Counted from the first letter of the stretch, positions 42,042 to 51,580 are shown. The stretch: 64,000 nucleotides of DNA from Murimonas intestini (GCF_024622195.1 NZ_JANKBI010000010.1:127746-191745), one strand, 5' to 3'. Notes: generated from the letters alone by a model not told the origin. A program made the numbers and translations.

Positions 42042-45000
42042 TCAGTTATTCCTTAACTCTTTCTGAAGCCAGAAAGAGTACAATATCTTCTCCTTTACCT
42101 TCTTCCCTGTCATCCGCTCCAGCGCCGCCGCATAATAATCCAGCTGGACTTTGTACTTTTCACAGAGGTTCTGCTCCCCCCCATACGGCACATAATCTGT
42201 CTTATAATCCACAAGCACGATTTTTTCTTCCTCATAGAAAAAGGCATCTATGATTCCCTGTACCAGAATCTGCTCTTCGCTGTCCCATTCAGGATTTGCC
42301 TGGTGTGCATCTATTCCCAGGATAAACTGCTGTTCTCTGAAAAGTTTCCCTTCTCTGGAAGCCGATGCCATCCTTTTGCCCAGGGAACAACCCATAAACC
42401 TGTCCAGCCTCCGGGCGTCCACAGCCCCCGCCTCATCAGCCGTCAGCCTGCCGCTGCGTATCATTTCCTGTATCTGTTCCTCTGCGCCCTCTATCTCAAA
42501 GTCCAGATTTTCCAGGATCTTGTGATAGACAGTTCCTCTGGCAGCGCCGCTGACCTCCTCCTGTGCCTGCATAAACTTTGGTATGAGCGGCGCTGCCTGT
42601 GGTTCCTCATAATGCCGCACTGAGGATATCTCATCTGCCGCATCCGCTGCCTGGCTCTGCTTTTTCAGTTCAGAGACTGTGATCTTTGTGTGGATTCCCG
42701 CATTCTTCTCATATGGATATACTGCCTCCAGCCTGCCTGCTATCCTGTCCCGTGCTTCTGCGTCATACACCTCCCGGACATTCCAGTCAAGCAGCTCCTC
42801 CTTTGAGAAGACGCTCTCCAACTGCTGCCTGGCTTCCGCCATCACAAGTTCCCCCGGCAGTACCGCCCTGACCTGCAGATCCAGCGGTTTTTCACTGCTG
42901 ATATCCCTGTGCGCCATGATCCCATACTGCTCCAGAAGTCTCACAGACCTTCCGTGTCTTAAAAAGGCGGGCATGACCCAGTCCAGATAACTTGATGCCC
43001 CTGCCAGCGCGGAAAATGACAGCCTCTCTTCTCTTCTTAAACCCTGCTGGCTCCATTTCTTCAGCCTGTCTTCCAGTTTTTCCGCCGCCCCGGTCAGGAT
43101 GAGCTTCTCTTTAGCCCTTGTCAGAGCCACATATAATACTCTCAGCTCCTCCCCCAGATTCTCATTGGCAGTCTGCCGCTGTATCACTTTTTTCAGCAGG
43201 GTGGGAACACGAAGCCTGTGGTCCGGATCTGTATAATCACAGCCCGCCCCCAGATCAGGGTGCAGCACGAGTTTGCTCCTTGTATCCTGCTGGTTGAATT
43301 TCTTTCCCATACCTGCCGCAAACACCACGGGATACTCCAGGCCTTTGCTCTTATGGATACTCACGATCCGGACAGTGTCATCTGCCTCTCCTTCACTGCT
43401 GGCCTCTCCATAATCCACATCATACTTCTTCAGGTTCTCTATGTAGCGTATAAAATTAAACAGTCCCCTGTAGCTGGTAGATTCAAATGCCATCGCTTTC
43501 TCCACCAGCATATTCAGATTAGCGCTTCTCTGGTCCCCGCCCGGCATGGCAGAGACAAATCTCCCGTACCCTGTCTTCTCCAGCACATCCCACAAAAGCT
43601 CATGCATAGGTGTATACGGTACTTCTTCCCTGAAGCTCTCCAGCATTTCTAAAAAAGCTGCCAGCTTACTTCCCGTCTCATCCTGCTTTTTGCTGTATGA
43701 CATACACGCCTCATAAAAGGAAAGCTCCCTAAACTCACTCTTTATCACAGCCAGTTCCCTGGCGCTCATATTCCCCACAGGTGAGGACAGTACGGCCGCC
43801 ATGGGTATGTCCTGGCGCGGATTGTCAATGATCTTCAGCATAGCAAGTACTGTCTGCACCTCAACGGCTGAAAAGTAGCCTGTCCTGGAGCCTGTATAAG
43901 CGGGGATTCCCATGCTCATCAGTATCTGCGCAAAAGAATCTCCCCAGCCGGATATGGTCCTCAGCAGAATAACTATATCCCTGAAGCACGCTTTGCGGTA
44001 TTTTCCTGTCTTCTTATCCAGTACCTCTTCTTTTCCGACTATCTCAAGGATGCGTCTGCCTATCATCCTGGCTTCCATCTCTCTGGCCGTCTCGCCTGAT
44101 TCCTCCACGACCTCCTGCTCCTGTGTAAGATCCAGCAGAAGCAGCTCGATCCTGCCGCTCTCCTCTGCATCCGGGAAAGATGCGCCCGCGTAGAGCGCTG
44201 CATCATCATTATAATCCACATTGCCCAGAGCCTTATCCATGATCTGGTAAAATACATAATTGATCCCGTCCAGCACCTGGCTGCGGCTTCTGAAATTTTT
44301 ATGCAGGTCTATCCTCTGAAATGGCCCGTCCTCCAGTGTATAAGTATCATACTTCTCCATAAACAGCTCCGGCCTTGCCAGCCTGAACCGGTAGATACTC
44401 TGCTTCACGTCCCCTACCATGAAAATATTATTTTTCCCCTGATACTTTTTAGACACACTTGTCAGTATCAGCTCCTGGACAAGATTGCTGTCCTGGTATT
44501 CATCTATGAGGATCTCCTCATAGCGTTCAGCCAGTTCTCTGGCCGCGTCTCTCTGTACGATCTCCCCGTCTTTCTCTTCTACCAGTATCTGCAGGGCAAA
44601 ATGTTCCATATCCCCGAAGTCTACCAGATTCTTATCACGCTTTTTCTCTGCATACCGTTTTGAAAACTCTCCCGCAAGACGCAGAAGCTCCCGTACCGCC
44701 GGGGCAGATGACTGCATATCTGTGAGCAGCTGGTCAGGAGAATCATAAAAATACTGTTCCATTATGGCCGAAACCGTCTTCTTGACCTGCTCACGCATAT
44801 TTTTCACCTGCTCTTTTGCCTCATCTGAGACATTCACATCCCTCTTGGCAGAAAGGCGCGCGAATTTTCCTGCATTTTTAAATGCCGACGCATATTCCAG
44901 ATACGACCTGCACTCCAGCAGCCCTTCTATCATCTTCTTATCAGACAGCAGCGCCTCCTCATACATGTATGGCCCATCTTCCTGCAGGCACAGCCTGAGA

Positions 45001-45701
45001 GCTTCCTCAGTCTGTTCCCTGGCATCCTCCAGAAGGCTGTTCACATTCTTCACCAGCAGCTTCATCCACTCTGCCCTGTCAAGCTCCTCCAGACTGCGGA
45101 TCTCATATGCCTTTTCACATTCCCCGTACCATTTAAGGGGCCAGGGATAGCTCATGGAAAACTCATGGAGCTTCAGTATCAGGTCTTCCAGCTCTCTGTC
45201 GTTCTTGCCCGTGGCATAGCATTCCACGCAATGGGCAAACTCCCCGTCCTGGCTGCTGTAAGCCTCCTCAAGCAGCTCCTGGGCCACATCTTTTTTCAGA
45301 AGCTTTAATTCCCCCTCCTCACCGACTCTGTAGCCCGGGTCCACGTCTATCACATGGAAATAGCTCTTCAGCACATACTGGCAGAAGCTGTCAATCGTGG
45401 TGATCTGGGCGTTATTCAGCAAGGTAAGCTGTCTCTGCAGATACTCATCCTCAGGGTCCTCTTCCAGGCGCTTGTCCAGTGCGTCACGTATCCTCTCCTT
45501 CATCTCACCCGCCGCCGCCTTTGTAAAGGTGACGATCAGCAGCTTATCAATGTCCACGGGACGGCGTTCATCCGTCACCATGGACAGGATACGCTCCACC
45601 AGGACTGCTGTCTTTCCTGAACCGGCTGCTGCTGAGACAAGGATATTCCTGTTCCTAAGCTCTATAACTTTTTTCTGCTCTTCTGTCCATGTCATCCCCA
45701 T
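42042..45701 (-). CDS. addA: ATP-dependent helicase/nuclease subunit A
   Basis: 1219 residues, normal for AddA. UvrD-type superfamily 1 helicase: Walker A AAAGSGKT (24-31), KLLIVTFTKAAAGEMKERI, ILIDEYQDSN (Walker B), GDVKQSIYRFR, VRIVSIHKSKGLEYPVVF and LRVLYVALTRAKEKL, then a C-terminal RecB-like nuclease with IVLVDYKTDYV near 1170. With AddB it resects double-strand DNA ends for RecA loading and repair. It starts one base after the addB stop, with GGGAGG in the end of addB. Confidence 0.96.
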   Translation of the reverse strand: MGMTWTEEQKKVIELRNRNILVSAAAGSGKTAVLVERILSMVTDERRPVDIDKLLIVTFTKAAAGEMKERIRDALDKRLEEDPEDEYLQRQLTLLNNAQITTIDSFCQYVLKSYFHVIDVDPGYRVGEEGELKLLKKDVAQELLEEAYSSQDGEFAHCVECYATGKNDRELEDLILKLHEFSMSYPWPLKWYGECEKAYEIRSLEELDRAEWMKLLVKNVNSLLEDAREQTEEALRLCLQEDGPYMYEEALLSDKKMIEGLLECRSYLEYASAFKNAGKFARLSAKRDVNVSDEAKEQVKNMREQVKKTVSAIMEQYFYDSPDQLLTDMQSSAPAVRELLRLAGEFSKRYAEKKRDKNLVDFGDMEHFALQILVEEKDGEIVQRDAARELAERYEEILIDEYQDSNLVQELILTSVSKKYQGKNNIFMVGDVKQSIYRFRLARPELFMEKYDTYTLEDGPFQRIDLHKNFRSRSQVLDGINYVFYQIMDKALGNVDYNDDAALYAGASFPDAEESGRIELLLLDLTQEQEVVEESGETAREMEARMIGRRILEIVGKEEVLDKKTGKYRKACFRDIVILLRTISGWGDSFAQILMSMGIPAYTGSRTGYFSAVEVQTVLAMLKIIDNPRQDIPMAAVLSSPVGNMSARELAVIKSEFRELSFYEACMSYSKKQDETGSKLAAFLEMLESFREEVPYTPMHELLWDVLEKTGYGRFVSAMPGGDQRSANLNMLVEKAMAFESTSYRGLFNFIRYIENLKKYDVDYGEASSEGEADDTVRIVSIHKSKGLEYPVVFAAGMGKKFNQQDTRSKLVLHPDLGAGCDYTDPDHRLRVPTLLKKVIQRQTANENLGEELRVLYVALTRAKEKLILTGAAEKLEDRLKKWSQQGLRREERLSFSALAGASSYLDWVMPAFLRHGRSVRLLEQYGIMAHRDISSEKPLDLQVRAVLPGELVMAEARQQLESVFSKEELLDWNVREVYDAEARDRIAGRLEAVYPYEKNAGIHTKITVSELKKQSQAADAADEISSVRHYEEPQAAPLIPKFMQAQEEVSGAARGTVYHKILENLDFEIEGAEEQIQEMIRSGRLTADEAGAVDARRLDRFMGCSLGKRMASASREGKLFREQQFILGIDAHQANPEWDSEEQILVQGIIDAFFYEEEKIVLVDYKTDYVPYGGEQNLCEKYKVQLDYYAAALERMTGKKVKEKILYSFWLQKELRNN

Positions 45702-45702
45702 T

Positions 45703-48700
45703 TCAGACTTCCTCCCCGATTCTCTTCCATATCTCTTCCGGCTTATATTCCTTCAGCCTGCGCACTCTTGTACCCGGGATCTTCTTGTCAAATCCGCATA
45801 CCTCCTGATAAGGGCAGTAATCACAGCCTGTCTTGTCACGCCGCTCATAGGGGGCCGCCTCGATTTCTCCCTCCAGTATCCTTCTGCCCAGATCCCGCAT
45901 CTTTTCATTGACAAATCCTGACAGCTTTTTGAACTGTCCGGCATCCGCAGCGCTGGAATATCTGGACAGGCTTCCATCCTTATTATAAGATACAGGGATC
46001 ACTTTTGAATCTTTGCCCATTCCCTGATCCATACTCTCCACCACCTCCGGGTCCTGGTTCACCAGACCGGAAAGCCTTAGTTTCTTAAGTATCTTCTCAT
46101 TAATTATCTCAGGAGTCTCCCCTCCCTCCCGGTCCAGCATAGGGTCATTCATCCTGTAATAGAAAATGCCCGCCGGGATGATCTCCTTACCGGGATGCAC
46201 GCGTTCTTCCAGTTCCACAGCCGCATTCAGATACACGACCAGCTGAAGCTGCAGTCCATAGTAGAGCGCCACCATATCAAAATCTGTATTTCCTGATTTA
46301 TAATCTATTACCTTTACATAGATACGGTCTTCCTCCACACATGTGTCGACTCTGTCTATCCTGCCGCGCAGGCGCATCTTTTCATCATCTGTCAGAGCTA
46401 TATTGACAGCCTCCAGGTCATCCACCACTGCAAACGACACCTCGTAATTGGCAGGTATAAAACGTCCCGCCCTGATCTGTTCCTGAAGTGCCCAGATGGT
46501 CCGCCTCATAATGCGCTTCATCCGCCCGATCATGTATTCATTTCTGGCGCTGCTGTGCAGAACCTTGCTGCCGTATTCCTCAGTGACCTCATCTGCACAT
46601 TCTTCCAGAAGGCTGTCACGGAAATCATCCGGCATATCAAACCAGGTGTACTCACTTCTCTCCAGTTTTCTAGAAAAGACCTCTATGATTTTATGGAACA
46701 CATTTCCCATATCCACAGGCTCAAATGAATATTCCTCCCGCTCCGAAAGTCCCAGCCCATACTTCAGGAAATGGGAATATGCGCATGCCGCAAACTGCTC
46801 CAGTCTGGTGACGCTGTTCTCCAGAACACTCCCGTAGAGCGCCCTTGCCACAGCTTTCCCAAGTCCTTCCTCAGATCTTGTATAAAATGCGGCCTCCACC
46901 AGCTTCTCCACCTCAGCCCTGTAATCCTCCCTGCTGAAATACCAGCTGTACAGTTCTTCAAAAGCAGGTTCCCGCTTGAACTGTTCCAGATGCTTCAGAC
47001 CGTCCGCCAAATACTGCATGCCATTTTCAGGTGATTCCAGTCTGCCTATAAATCCGTCATATTCGTCCTCGTCATGCACCACAAGTGACGGAAACATCCT
47101 TCTGACCATTGATATCAGGTAGGAGGGGCGCATGGCCTGCCCATCCATCTTACTCTTTCCGTAGGACAGATAGAGACGCCTGGACGGCTTTGTCAGATTT
47201 AAATACAGGTAGAAACGCTGGATATATCCGTCTTCTCTTGCAGTGGGGGCCAGCTCTACTTTACACTCAGCCAGACTCTCCCTGTCCACATCAGAGAGGA
47301 TACCGCTCCTCCCCCCTGCCTTTGGCACCCATCCATCATTCAGCCCCAGAAATATCAGCGCTTTAATGTCCGTCAGCCTTGTTCTCTCAATATCTCCTAC
47401 CATGACACGGTCCGCTGTGGGAGGAATGATTCCGATCTTTGCCTCCTCAAATCCTGCTTCCAGTATCTGTGTATATTCGCGGATGTTCATCTCCTCACTG
47501 CCCAGCAGTTCCACCATTTTATCCAGCAGCTCCATTGTGATGCCATAGATCTGGCTGTATTCTTTAGCCTTATCCATCTCACCCCTTGCTGTGAATCCCT
47601 CCTCAAGTGCCAGGAGCTTCTCCTGAATACCGTAGGAAGTGATCAGATGATACAGGGCCTTTGTCAGCTCTTCTGCTGAGGACCTCCTTTTTATGCTCTC
47701 GGCAAAGGGCTCAAGATGCTCCATGATCCTTATCCTGAGATTTTCATATTCTGCAAGTTCTTCCTCTTTTATATGCTTTCCTGTCTTCACGAAGGGGTTT
47801 TTCCACTGCTTTGCCCCCTTTATCCCCGCTGCCAGCACATAATTCTCCAGCTTATCCACATCTTCAGATGTAATATCACACATACCTGTGCGGAGACAGC
47901 GGAACATGCTCTCATAGGAAAAGTTTCTGGATGTGATCTCCAGAGCGGCCCTGATAAACTCTATAAACGGGTTAAGCAGAACAGTTTTCGTATTATCAAT
48001 AAAGCAGGGAATCTGATACTGTTCAAATATTTTTTCCAGATAACTGCTGTAGGACTCCATATCCCCCACAATGACAGCCATATCCTGGTACCGCCATCCC
48101 TTTTTCCTCACCAGGTCCTTTATGGTCCGGGCAGCAAAATGTGACTCTTCTGCCGCATTTGCCGCTGTGTGTATGGAAACAGAAAGTTCTTCCCCTTCTG
48201 CCGGGATATAAGATCTTTTATTATACCTGAAAAGATTCTGCTCCAGAAACGCCAGCTGGGGAGCTTCTGCAAATCTGGGCATTGTCTCCGTCCCTGAACC
48301 CAAAAGCACAGGGGTCTCAATCTCTGCCCCTGCCTCCTTCGCAAGCCCTATGAGGGCATGCACTGTCTTCTTGCTCAGATAGAAAAGCCTGTGGATCTTT
48401 CCCACACTCTGGTAGTTTTCCCGTGCATCCATGGCAATGCTCACCATCACCTTCTCAGACAGCCCAAGGAGCTTTTTCATCACCTTATTCTGTATCGGCG
48501 TAAAGCCGGTAAATCCATCAAAGGCAAATATGCCTTCCTTTACAAGTGAGGAATGATCCAGCACCTCATAAAGAACCTCCAGAACCTCCTCGGCTGTAAT
48601 GTACTGCTGCCTGAGCCTGCTTCTGAATCCCTCATAGAGCACACGGATATCTCTCAGCTTGTAATAGAGCTGAGGCCTTTCCTCTGCAAAACGAAGCATT

Positions 48701-49122
48701 TCCTCAAGCTGCTCTTCCTCCACATCATACTGGGTAAATTCCGATATCACAGACTTCACTTCAGTGATATAACCCAGCTTATCCAGCTTCCCTTTCAAAG
48801 TGACCAGCTCACTTTGTTTTTCCATTGCCACTCTGCGCAGGAGCAGGTTTTTTCCTGTATCATCCAGTACAGTCCTCCTGTCCGCCCCTACTTCCTCAAA
48901 GACACGGTATGCCAGCCTCTTAAAGCTGAGCACGTCAATATTCATGATCCCATGCTTTGGATGCAGACCCACGATCTCCTTCTGAGTCTGCATGGTAAAC
49001 TGTTCAGGAACCACCACCAAAAAATTCTTCTCCGGATGAGCGAGGGATTCCTCAATAATTTTCTCATATAAATAACGGGATTTACCGCTTCCCGAATTTC
49101 CCAGTATCAGCTGTAATGACAT
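45703..49122 (-). CDS. addB: ATP-dependent helicase/nuclease subunit B
   Basis: 1139 residues from ATG 49122, chosen because GGAG lies seven bases upstream and the protein then begins MSLQLILGNSGSGKS with Walker A at 8-15; the longer frame upstream includes the leader hairpin. Middle region has YQDMAVIVGDM and FLGLNDGWVP. The C-terminal nuclease shows VIDYKSGNTDFD and the iron-sulfur cysteines in FAACAYSHF and GCDYCPYQEVCGF. AddB recognises Chi-like sites and cuts one strand while AddA moves the complex. It forms an operon with addA and has an attenuator-like leader. Confidence 0.95.
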   Translation of the reverse strand: MSLQLILGNSGSGKSRYLYEKIIEESLAHPEKNFLVVVPEQFTMQTQKEIVGLHPKHGIMNIDVLSFKRLAYRVFEEVGADRRTVLDDTGKNLLLRRVAMEKQSELVTLKGKLDKLGYITEVKSVISEFTQYDVEEEQLEEMLRFAEERPQLYYKLRDIRVLYEGFRSRLRQQYITAEEVLEVLYEVLDHSSLVKEGIFAFDGFTGFTPIQNKVMKKLLGLSEKVMVSIAMDARENYQSVGKIHRLFYLSKKTVHALIGLAKEAGAEIETPVLLGSGTETMPRFAEAPQLAFLEQNLFRYNKRSYIPAEGEELSVSIHTAANAAEESHFAARTIKDLVRKKGWRYQDMAVIVGDMESYSSYLEKIFEQYQIPCFIDNTKTVLLNPFIEFIRAALEITSRNFSYESMFRCLRTGMCDITSEDVDKLENYVLAAGIKGAKQWKNPFVKTGKHIKEEELAEYENLRIRIMEHLEPFAESIKRRSSAEELTKALYHLITSYGIQEKLLALEEGFTARGEMDKAKEYSQIYGITMELLDKMVELLGSEEMNIREYTQILEAGFEEAKIGIIPPTADRVMVGDIERTRLTDIKALIFLGLNDGWVPKAGGRSGILSDVDRESLAECKVELAPTAREDGYIQRFYLYLNLTKPSRRLYLSYGKSKMDGQAMRPSYLISMVRRMFPSLVVHDEDEYDGFIGRLESPENGMQYLADGLKHLEQFKREPAFEELYSWYFSREDYRAEVEKLVEAAFYTRSEEGLGKAVARALYGSVLENSVTRLEQFAACAYSHFLKYGLGLSEREEYSFEPVDMGNVFHKIIEVFSRKLERSEYTWFDMPDDFRDSLLEECADEVTEEYGSKVLHSSARNEYMIGRMKRIMRRTIWALQEQIRAGRFIPANYEVSFAVVDDLEAVNIALTDDEKMRLRGRIDRVDTCVEEDRIYVKVIDYKSGNTDFDMVALYYGLQLQLVVYLNAAVELEERVHPGKEIIPAGIFYYRMNDPMLDREGGETPEIINEKILKKLRLSGLVNQDPEVVESMDQGMGKDSKVIPVSYNKDGSLSRYSSAADAGQFKKLSGFVNEKMRDLGRRILEGEIEAAPYERRDKTGCDYCPYQEVCGFDKKIPGTRVRRLKEYKPEEIWKRIGEEV

Positions 49123-49179
49123 ATTTTTTCTCCATAGTTCCCTGGAAAGCCGCATCAACAGTTTCAATATAACACTAAA

Positions 49180-49215
49180 AGGACAGGCGTAAGCCTGTCC
49201 TAAATACACCTGTCC
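49180..49215 (-). promoter_or_regulatory. Terminator-like hairpin in the addBA leader
   Basis: On the minus strand GGACAGG (49215-49209), then a hairpin AGGACAGGC-ttac-GCCTGTCCT (49201-49180) followed by TTTTAGTG. The CCTGTCC arm can pair with either GGACAGG copy, so two structures exclude each other. It may be an attenuator, or a simple terminator for the gene at 49314. Confidence 0.5.
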
Positions 49216-49217
49216 TT

Positions 49218-49246
49218 ATTTTAGCCGTTTTTCTTTTTCAGTGCAA
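49218..49246 (-). promoter_or_regulatory. Promoter of addBA
   Basis: On the minus strand TTGCAC (49246-49241), 17-base spacer, TAAAAT (49223-49218). Transcription would start near 49211, directly at the first GGACAGG word. Confidence 0.6.
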
Positions 49247-49283
49247 GCTATTTTGGCGCCCCCCTGCAGCGGGGTATTTGACT

Positions 49284-49332
49284 GTTACTGTGCATCGCGG
49301 AGCGTGTTACTGGTCACGGTGTGACCAGTAAC
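49284..49332. repeat. Dispersed hairpin element, copy 5, reaching into a gene end
   Basis: Perfect 12-bp arms GTTACTGGTCAC (49306-49317) and GTGACCAGTAAC (49321-49332) around GGT, preceded by a second GTTACTG (49284-49290) and ATCGCGG. The stop codon and the last five codons (L-L-V-T-P) of the GyrI-like gene lie in the right half. Confidence 0.75.
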
Positions 49333-49970
49333 TTGACTTTCACCGGATGACGTATCACTGTCTTCATCCTCTCAGGCGCTGTCCTCCTGAAATCGCTTAA
49401 ATATATCTCATGGTGCTGTCTTACTTCTGTGATGTCAGTCTCATACCCTGCTTCCCTGATATAGGCCTCCAGCTTCTCTATAGAAGCCGCCTCCTCGTCA
49501 AATGGACCTGTGTGCATGACCTGGCAGCATAATCCCTCTTCATAAACTGCCAGCCTTGTATTTGTAAAGTCTGTATCCGGCTTTTTCTTAAGAAGCCTCT
49601 CCTTTGCTTTTTCAAAGACCTGGGGTGTTACAAAATCCGGCTGGCGTATCATGGATATCCATTTGAAATTATTCTTATCCCTTATAATTCCGCCCTCCAT
49701 GGAGGTGTCTTCCAGCTGCCACATTCCCTCCAGAGGAAACACTGTATATTCAAAATATCCCTCCGGCCTTTCCTCACCCTTCCTGTTCATTTTTATACCC
49801 CATGACAGGCCGTACAAAATCTCTATGGCATCCTTGTATTCCTGACATGTATTGGGGTCCCCCTTTCCTGTGACCTGGATAAATGTCATCCCGGGAACCT
49901 GGATGAGAGACGGGGTGCTTTTTGGAAAATACAATTCTTTATATGCTTTCTTATAATCTAATTTGTCCAT
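49314..49970 (-). CDS. GyrI-like domain protein (small-molecule binding), longer type
   Basis: 218 residues from ATG 49970, preceded by GGAGGG; a longer frame to 50021 has no ribosome site. Starts MDKLDYKKAYKELYFPKSTPSLIQVPGMTFIQVTG (quoted as start and motif PSLIQVPGMTFI), has KWISMIRQPDFVT, and ends with a second half YETDITEVRQHHEIYLSDFRR. This is the layout of proteins annotated as GyrI-like in Clostridia, which share the SHS2 fold of effector-binding domains and may hydrolyse or sequester toxic small molecules. The last residues are encoded by a repeat element. Located 63 bases after another GyrI-like gene. Confidence 0.8.
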   Translation of the reverse strand: MDKLDYKKAYKELYFPKSTPSLIQVPGMTFIQVTGKGDPNTCQEYKDAIEILYGLSWGIKMNRKGEERPEGYFEYTVFPLEGMWQLEDTSMEGGIIRDKNNFKWISMIRQPDFVTPQVFEKAKERLLKKKPDTDFTNTRLAVYEEGLCCQVMHTGPFDEEAASIEKLEAYIREAGYETDITEVRQHHEIYLSDFRRTAPERMKTVIRHPVKVKLLVTP

Positions 49971-50033
49971 AATCCCTCCTGGAACATGTCTGAAAAATGC
50001 TTTCTGTGAGATGTTCGGCACAATAGCTGTATC

Positions 50034-50507
50034 TCACTCTGTGACCGAAATATACATGTGTATCACTGCATGTTCTGGATCACTGTTCTGGTATTCCTCA
50101 AAATCACATATAAATGAACGGTTCAGATCCATTGCCCAGAGACTGCTCCAAAATGCCCCCGCCGCCTGTTCCATATTTCCTTCTACCACAAATTTTGCAT
50201 ATTTGCCTGCCGGTATTTTCTTTATGGCAGTTCCTTCCGGTACTTTTATTCCCGCCTCCACCTCACAGGCCACAGTAATATTGTAATCACCGTGCTCATC
50301 ACTGGCATAATCCGAATAGATTCCAAGGGTCTTCTCATTCACCTTTCCATCTATCCCCATATACACTCCCTCATTAAAAAATTTTCCCCAGAGGCCTCCG
50401 ATAATCATCCCCATATCCGGTGCATTATTATTTGTTCTGGCTGTCAGCCCTGCTGCCGTCTTCTCTTCCAGTGTTACGATCTCGTATTCCATTCTGTTTG
50501 TTTCCAT
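50034..50507 (-). CDS. GyrI-like/AraC effector-binding domain protein
   Basis: 157 residues, a stand-alone effector-binding domain: MEYEIVTLEEKTAAGLTART at the start, GGLWGKFFNEGVY, GIYSDYASDEHGDYNITVACEV (read piecewise), AIKKIPAGKYAKFVVEG and DFEEYQ near the end with the conserved Glu. Such domains bind drug-like or cationic small molecules. It is followed by the longer GyrI-like gene and preceded by a WYL regulator, which may control both. Confidence 0.83.
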   Translation of the reverse strand: METNRMEYEIVTLEEKTAAGLTARTNNNAPDMGMIIGGLWGKFFNEGVYMGIDGKVNEKTLGIYSDYASDEHGDYNITVACEVEAGIKVPEGTAIKKIPAGKYAKFVVEGNMEQAAGAFWSSLWAMDLNRSFICDFEEYQNSDPEHAVIHMYISVTE

Positions 50508-50560
50508 TTTGTGCTTCCTCTCATTCTCAATATTGTGCAGAGCGCTTACATATCTCGGAT

Positions 50561-50629
50561 CTTATAAATTCTATCACTCCACATCTGCAATAAGAATAGC
50601 ACAGAAAACACGACATCTATATGTCATGT
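50561..50629 (-). promoter_or_regulatory. Candidate promoter and palindrome before the GyrI-like genes
   Basis: On the minus strand TTGCAG (50590-50585) and TATAAG (50566-50561), 18 bases apart. Upstream lies ACACGACAT-CTAT-ATGTCATGT (50608-50629), a palindrome with one mismatch that may bind the WYL regulator encoded next door. Confidence 0.45.
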
Positions 50630-50665
50630 TGAAATACAGTCAGGTATTAAACTGGATCAGACTGC

Positions 50666-51580
50666 TTAGAAAACCCGGCCATATTTCTGTGCCAGCCGTC
50701 CAAACCTGTCCGCCAGCTCATCTCTTAGCTCTTCCGGCTTTATCAGTTCTGCCTTCTCGCCAAAGCTGATGATCCATCCGAAAAGATTCTCTTTATCTGC
50801 AAACCAGAAATGGAACAATAACATTCCGTCCTCCTGCTCCATAAAGCTTTCAGCCCCGAATTCCTCTATGAGCCGCCATTTCATGTCCGGTGATATGAGG
50901 GCTTCCACCTCATACCGGAGAGTAAAGATATTCTTTTGTTCCGGATCATATGGCGGCAATTCCCGCTTTTCAAAACTTTCGGTGCAGCGGGAAAGCTCCA
51001 GCATCCTGTTCAGCTTGAACATTCTCCAGCCCTCACGCTCCAGGCAATATCCCTTCACATACCAGGAAGACCATTGGAATATAAGCAGATATGGCTCAAT
51101 GGTGCGCAGGCTCTCTCCGCCCGGAGCATAATACTGAAAGCTTATCAGCCTCCTGTTCTCAATGGCGTCCTGGATCAGTTCGATTTTAGGGGCCAGTGAA
51201 GACTTATACCACGAGGATAAATCTATCATGATATGGCTGTTGGAGGACAGCACATTTGACTGGCCCGCAGAAATTTTTTCTATGAGCTGCTGGTATTTAT
51301 TTGTACCCGATACGCTGTCCAGGCTGCGCAGTCCTGCCAGGATAGACTGCATATCTGATGAAGTCAGAACAGTACGGTCCAGCTTGTAGCCTTCCATGAT
51401 TGCTATTCCCCCGTTTGTCCCCTGCGTGGTTACCAACGGGATCCCCGCTTTGCAGATATCCTCTATATCCCTGTTAATTGTCCTTCTGGACACCTCGAAT
51501 TTTTCAGCCAGATAAGGAGCCGTCACTTTTTCCTGCTGAAGAAGGATGGACAGTATGCCGATCAGACGGTCGATTTTCAT
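50666..51580 (-). CDS. WYL-domain transcriptional regulator (YafY type)
   Basis: 304 residues. N-terminal DeoR-like winged helix (LIGILSILLQQEKVTAPYLAEKF then VSRRTINRDIEDI), and a WYL domain with SSWYVKGYCLEREGWRMFKLNRM (read as WYVKGYC and FKLNRM) plus a C-terminal extension domain. WYL proteins sense small ligands or nucleic-acid ends. It lies 158 bases before the GyrI-like genes, a pairing common in Firmicutes, and 13 bases after the dehydratase gene. Confidence 0.88.
   Translation of the reverse strand: MKIDRLIGILSILLQQEKVTAPYLAEKFEVSRRTINRDIEDICKAGIPLVTTQGTNGGIAIMEGYKLDRTVLTSSDMQSILAGLRSLDSVSGTNKYQQLIEKISAGQSNVLSSNSHIMIDLSSWYKSSLAPKIELIQDAIENRRLISFQYYAPGGESLRTIEPYLLIFQWSSWYVKGYCLEREGWRMFKLNRMLELSRCTESFEKRELPPYDPEQKNIFTLRYEVEALISPDMKWRLIEEFGAESFMEQEDGMLLFHFWFADKENLFGWIISFGEKAELIKPEELRDELADRFGRLAQKYGRVF

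Noticed and set aside
49123..49209. Longer addB start at 49209
   Set aside because: It would add 29 residues encoded by the leader hairpin and promoter-proximal region, with no ribosome site; the Walker A position fits the shorter start.
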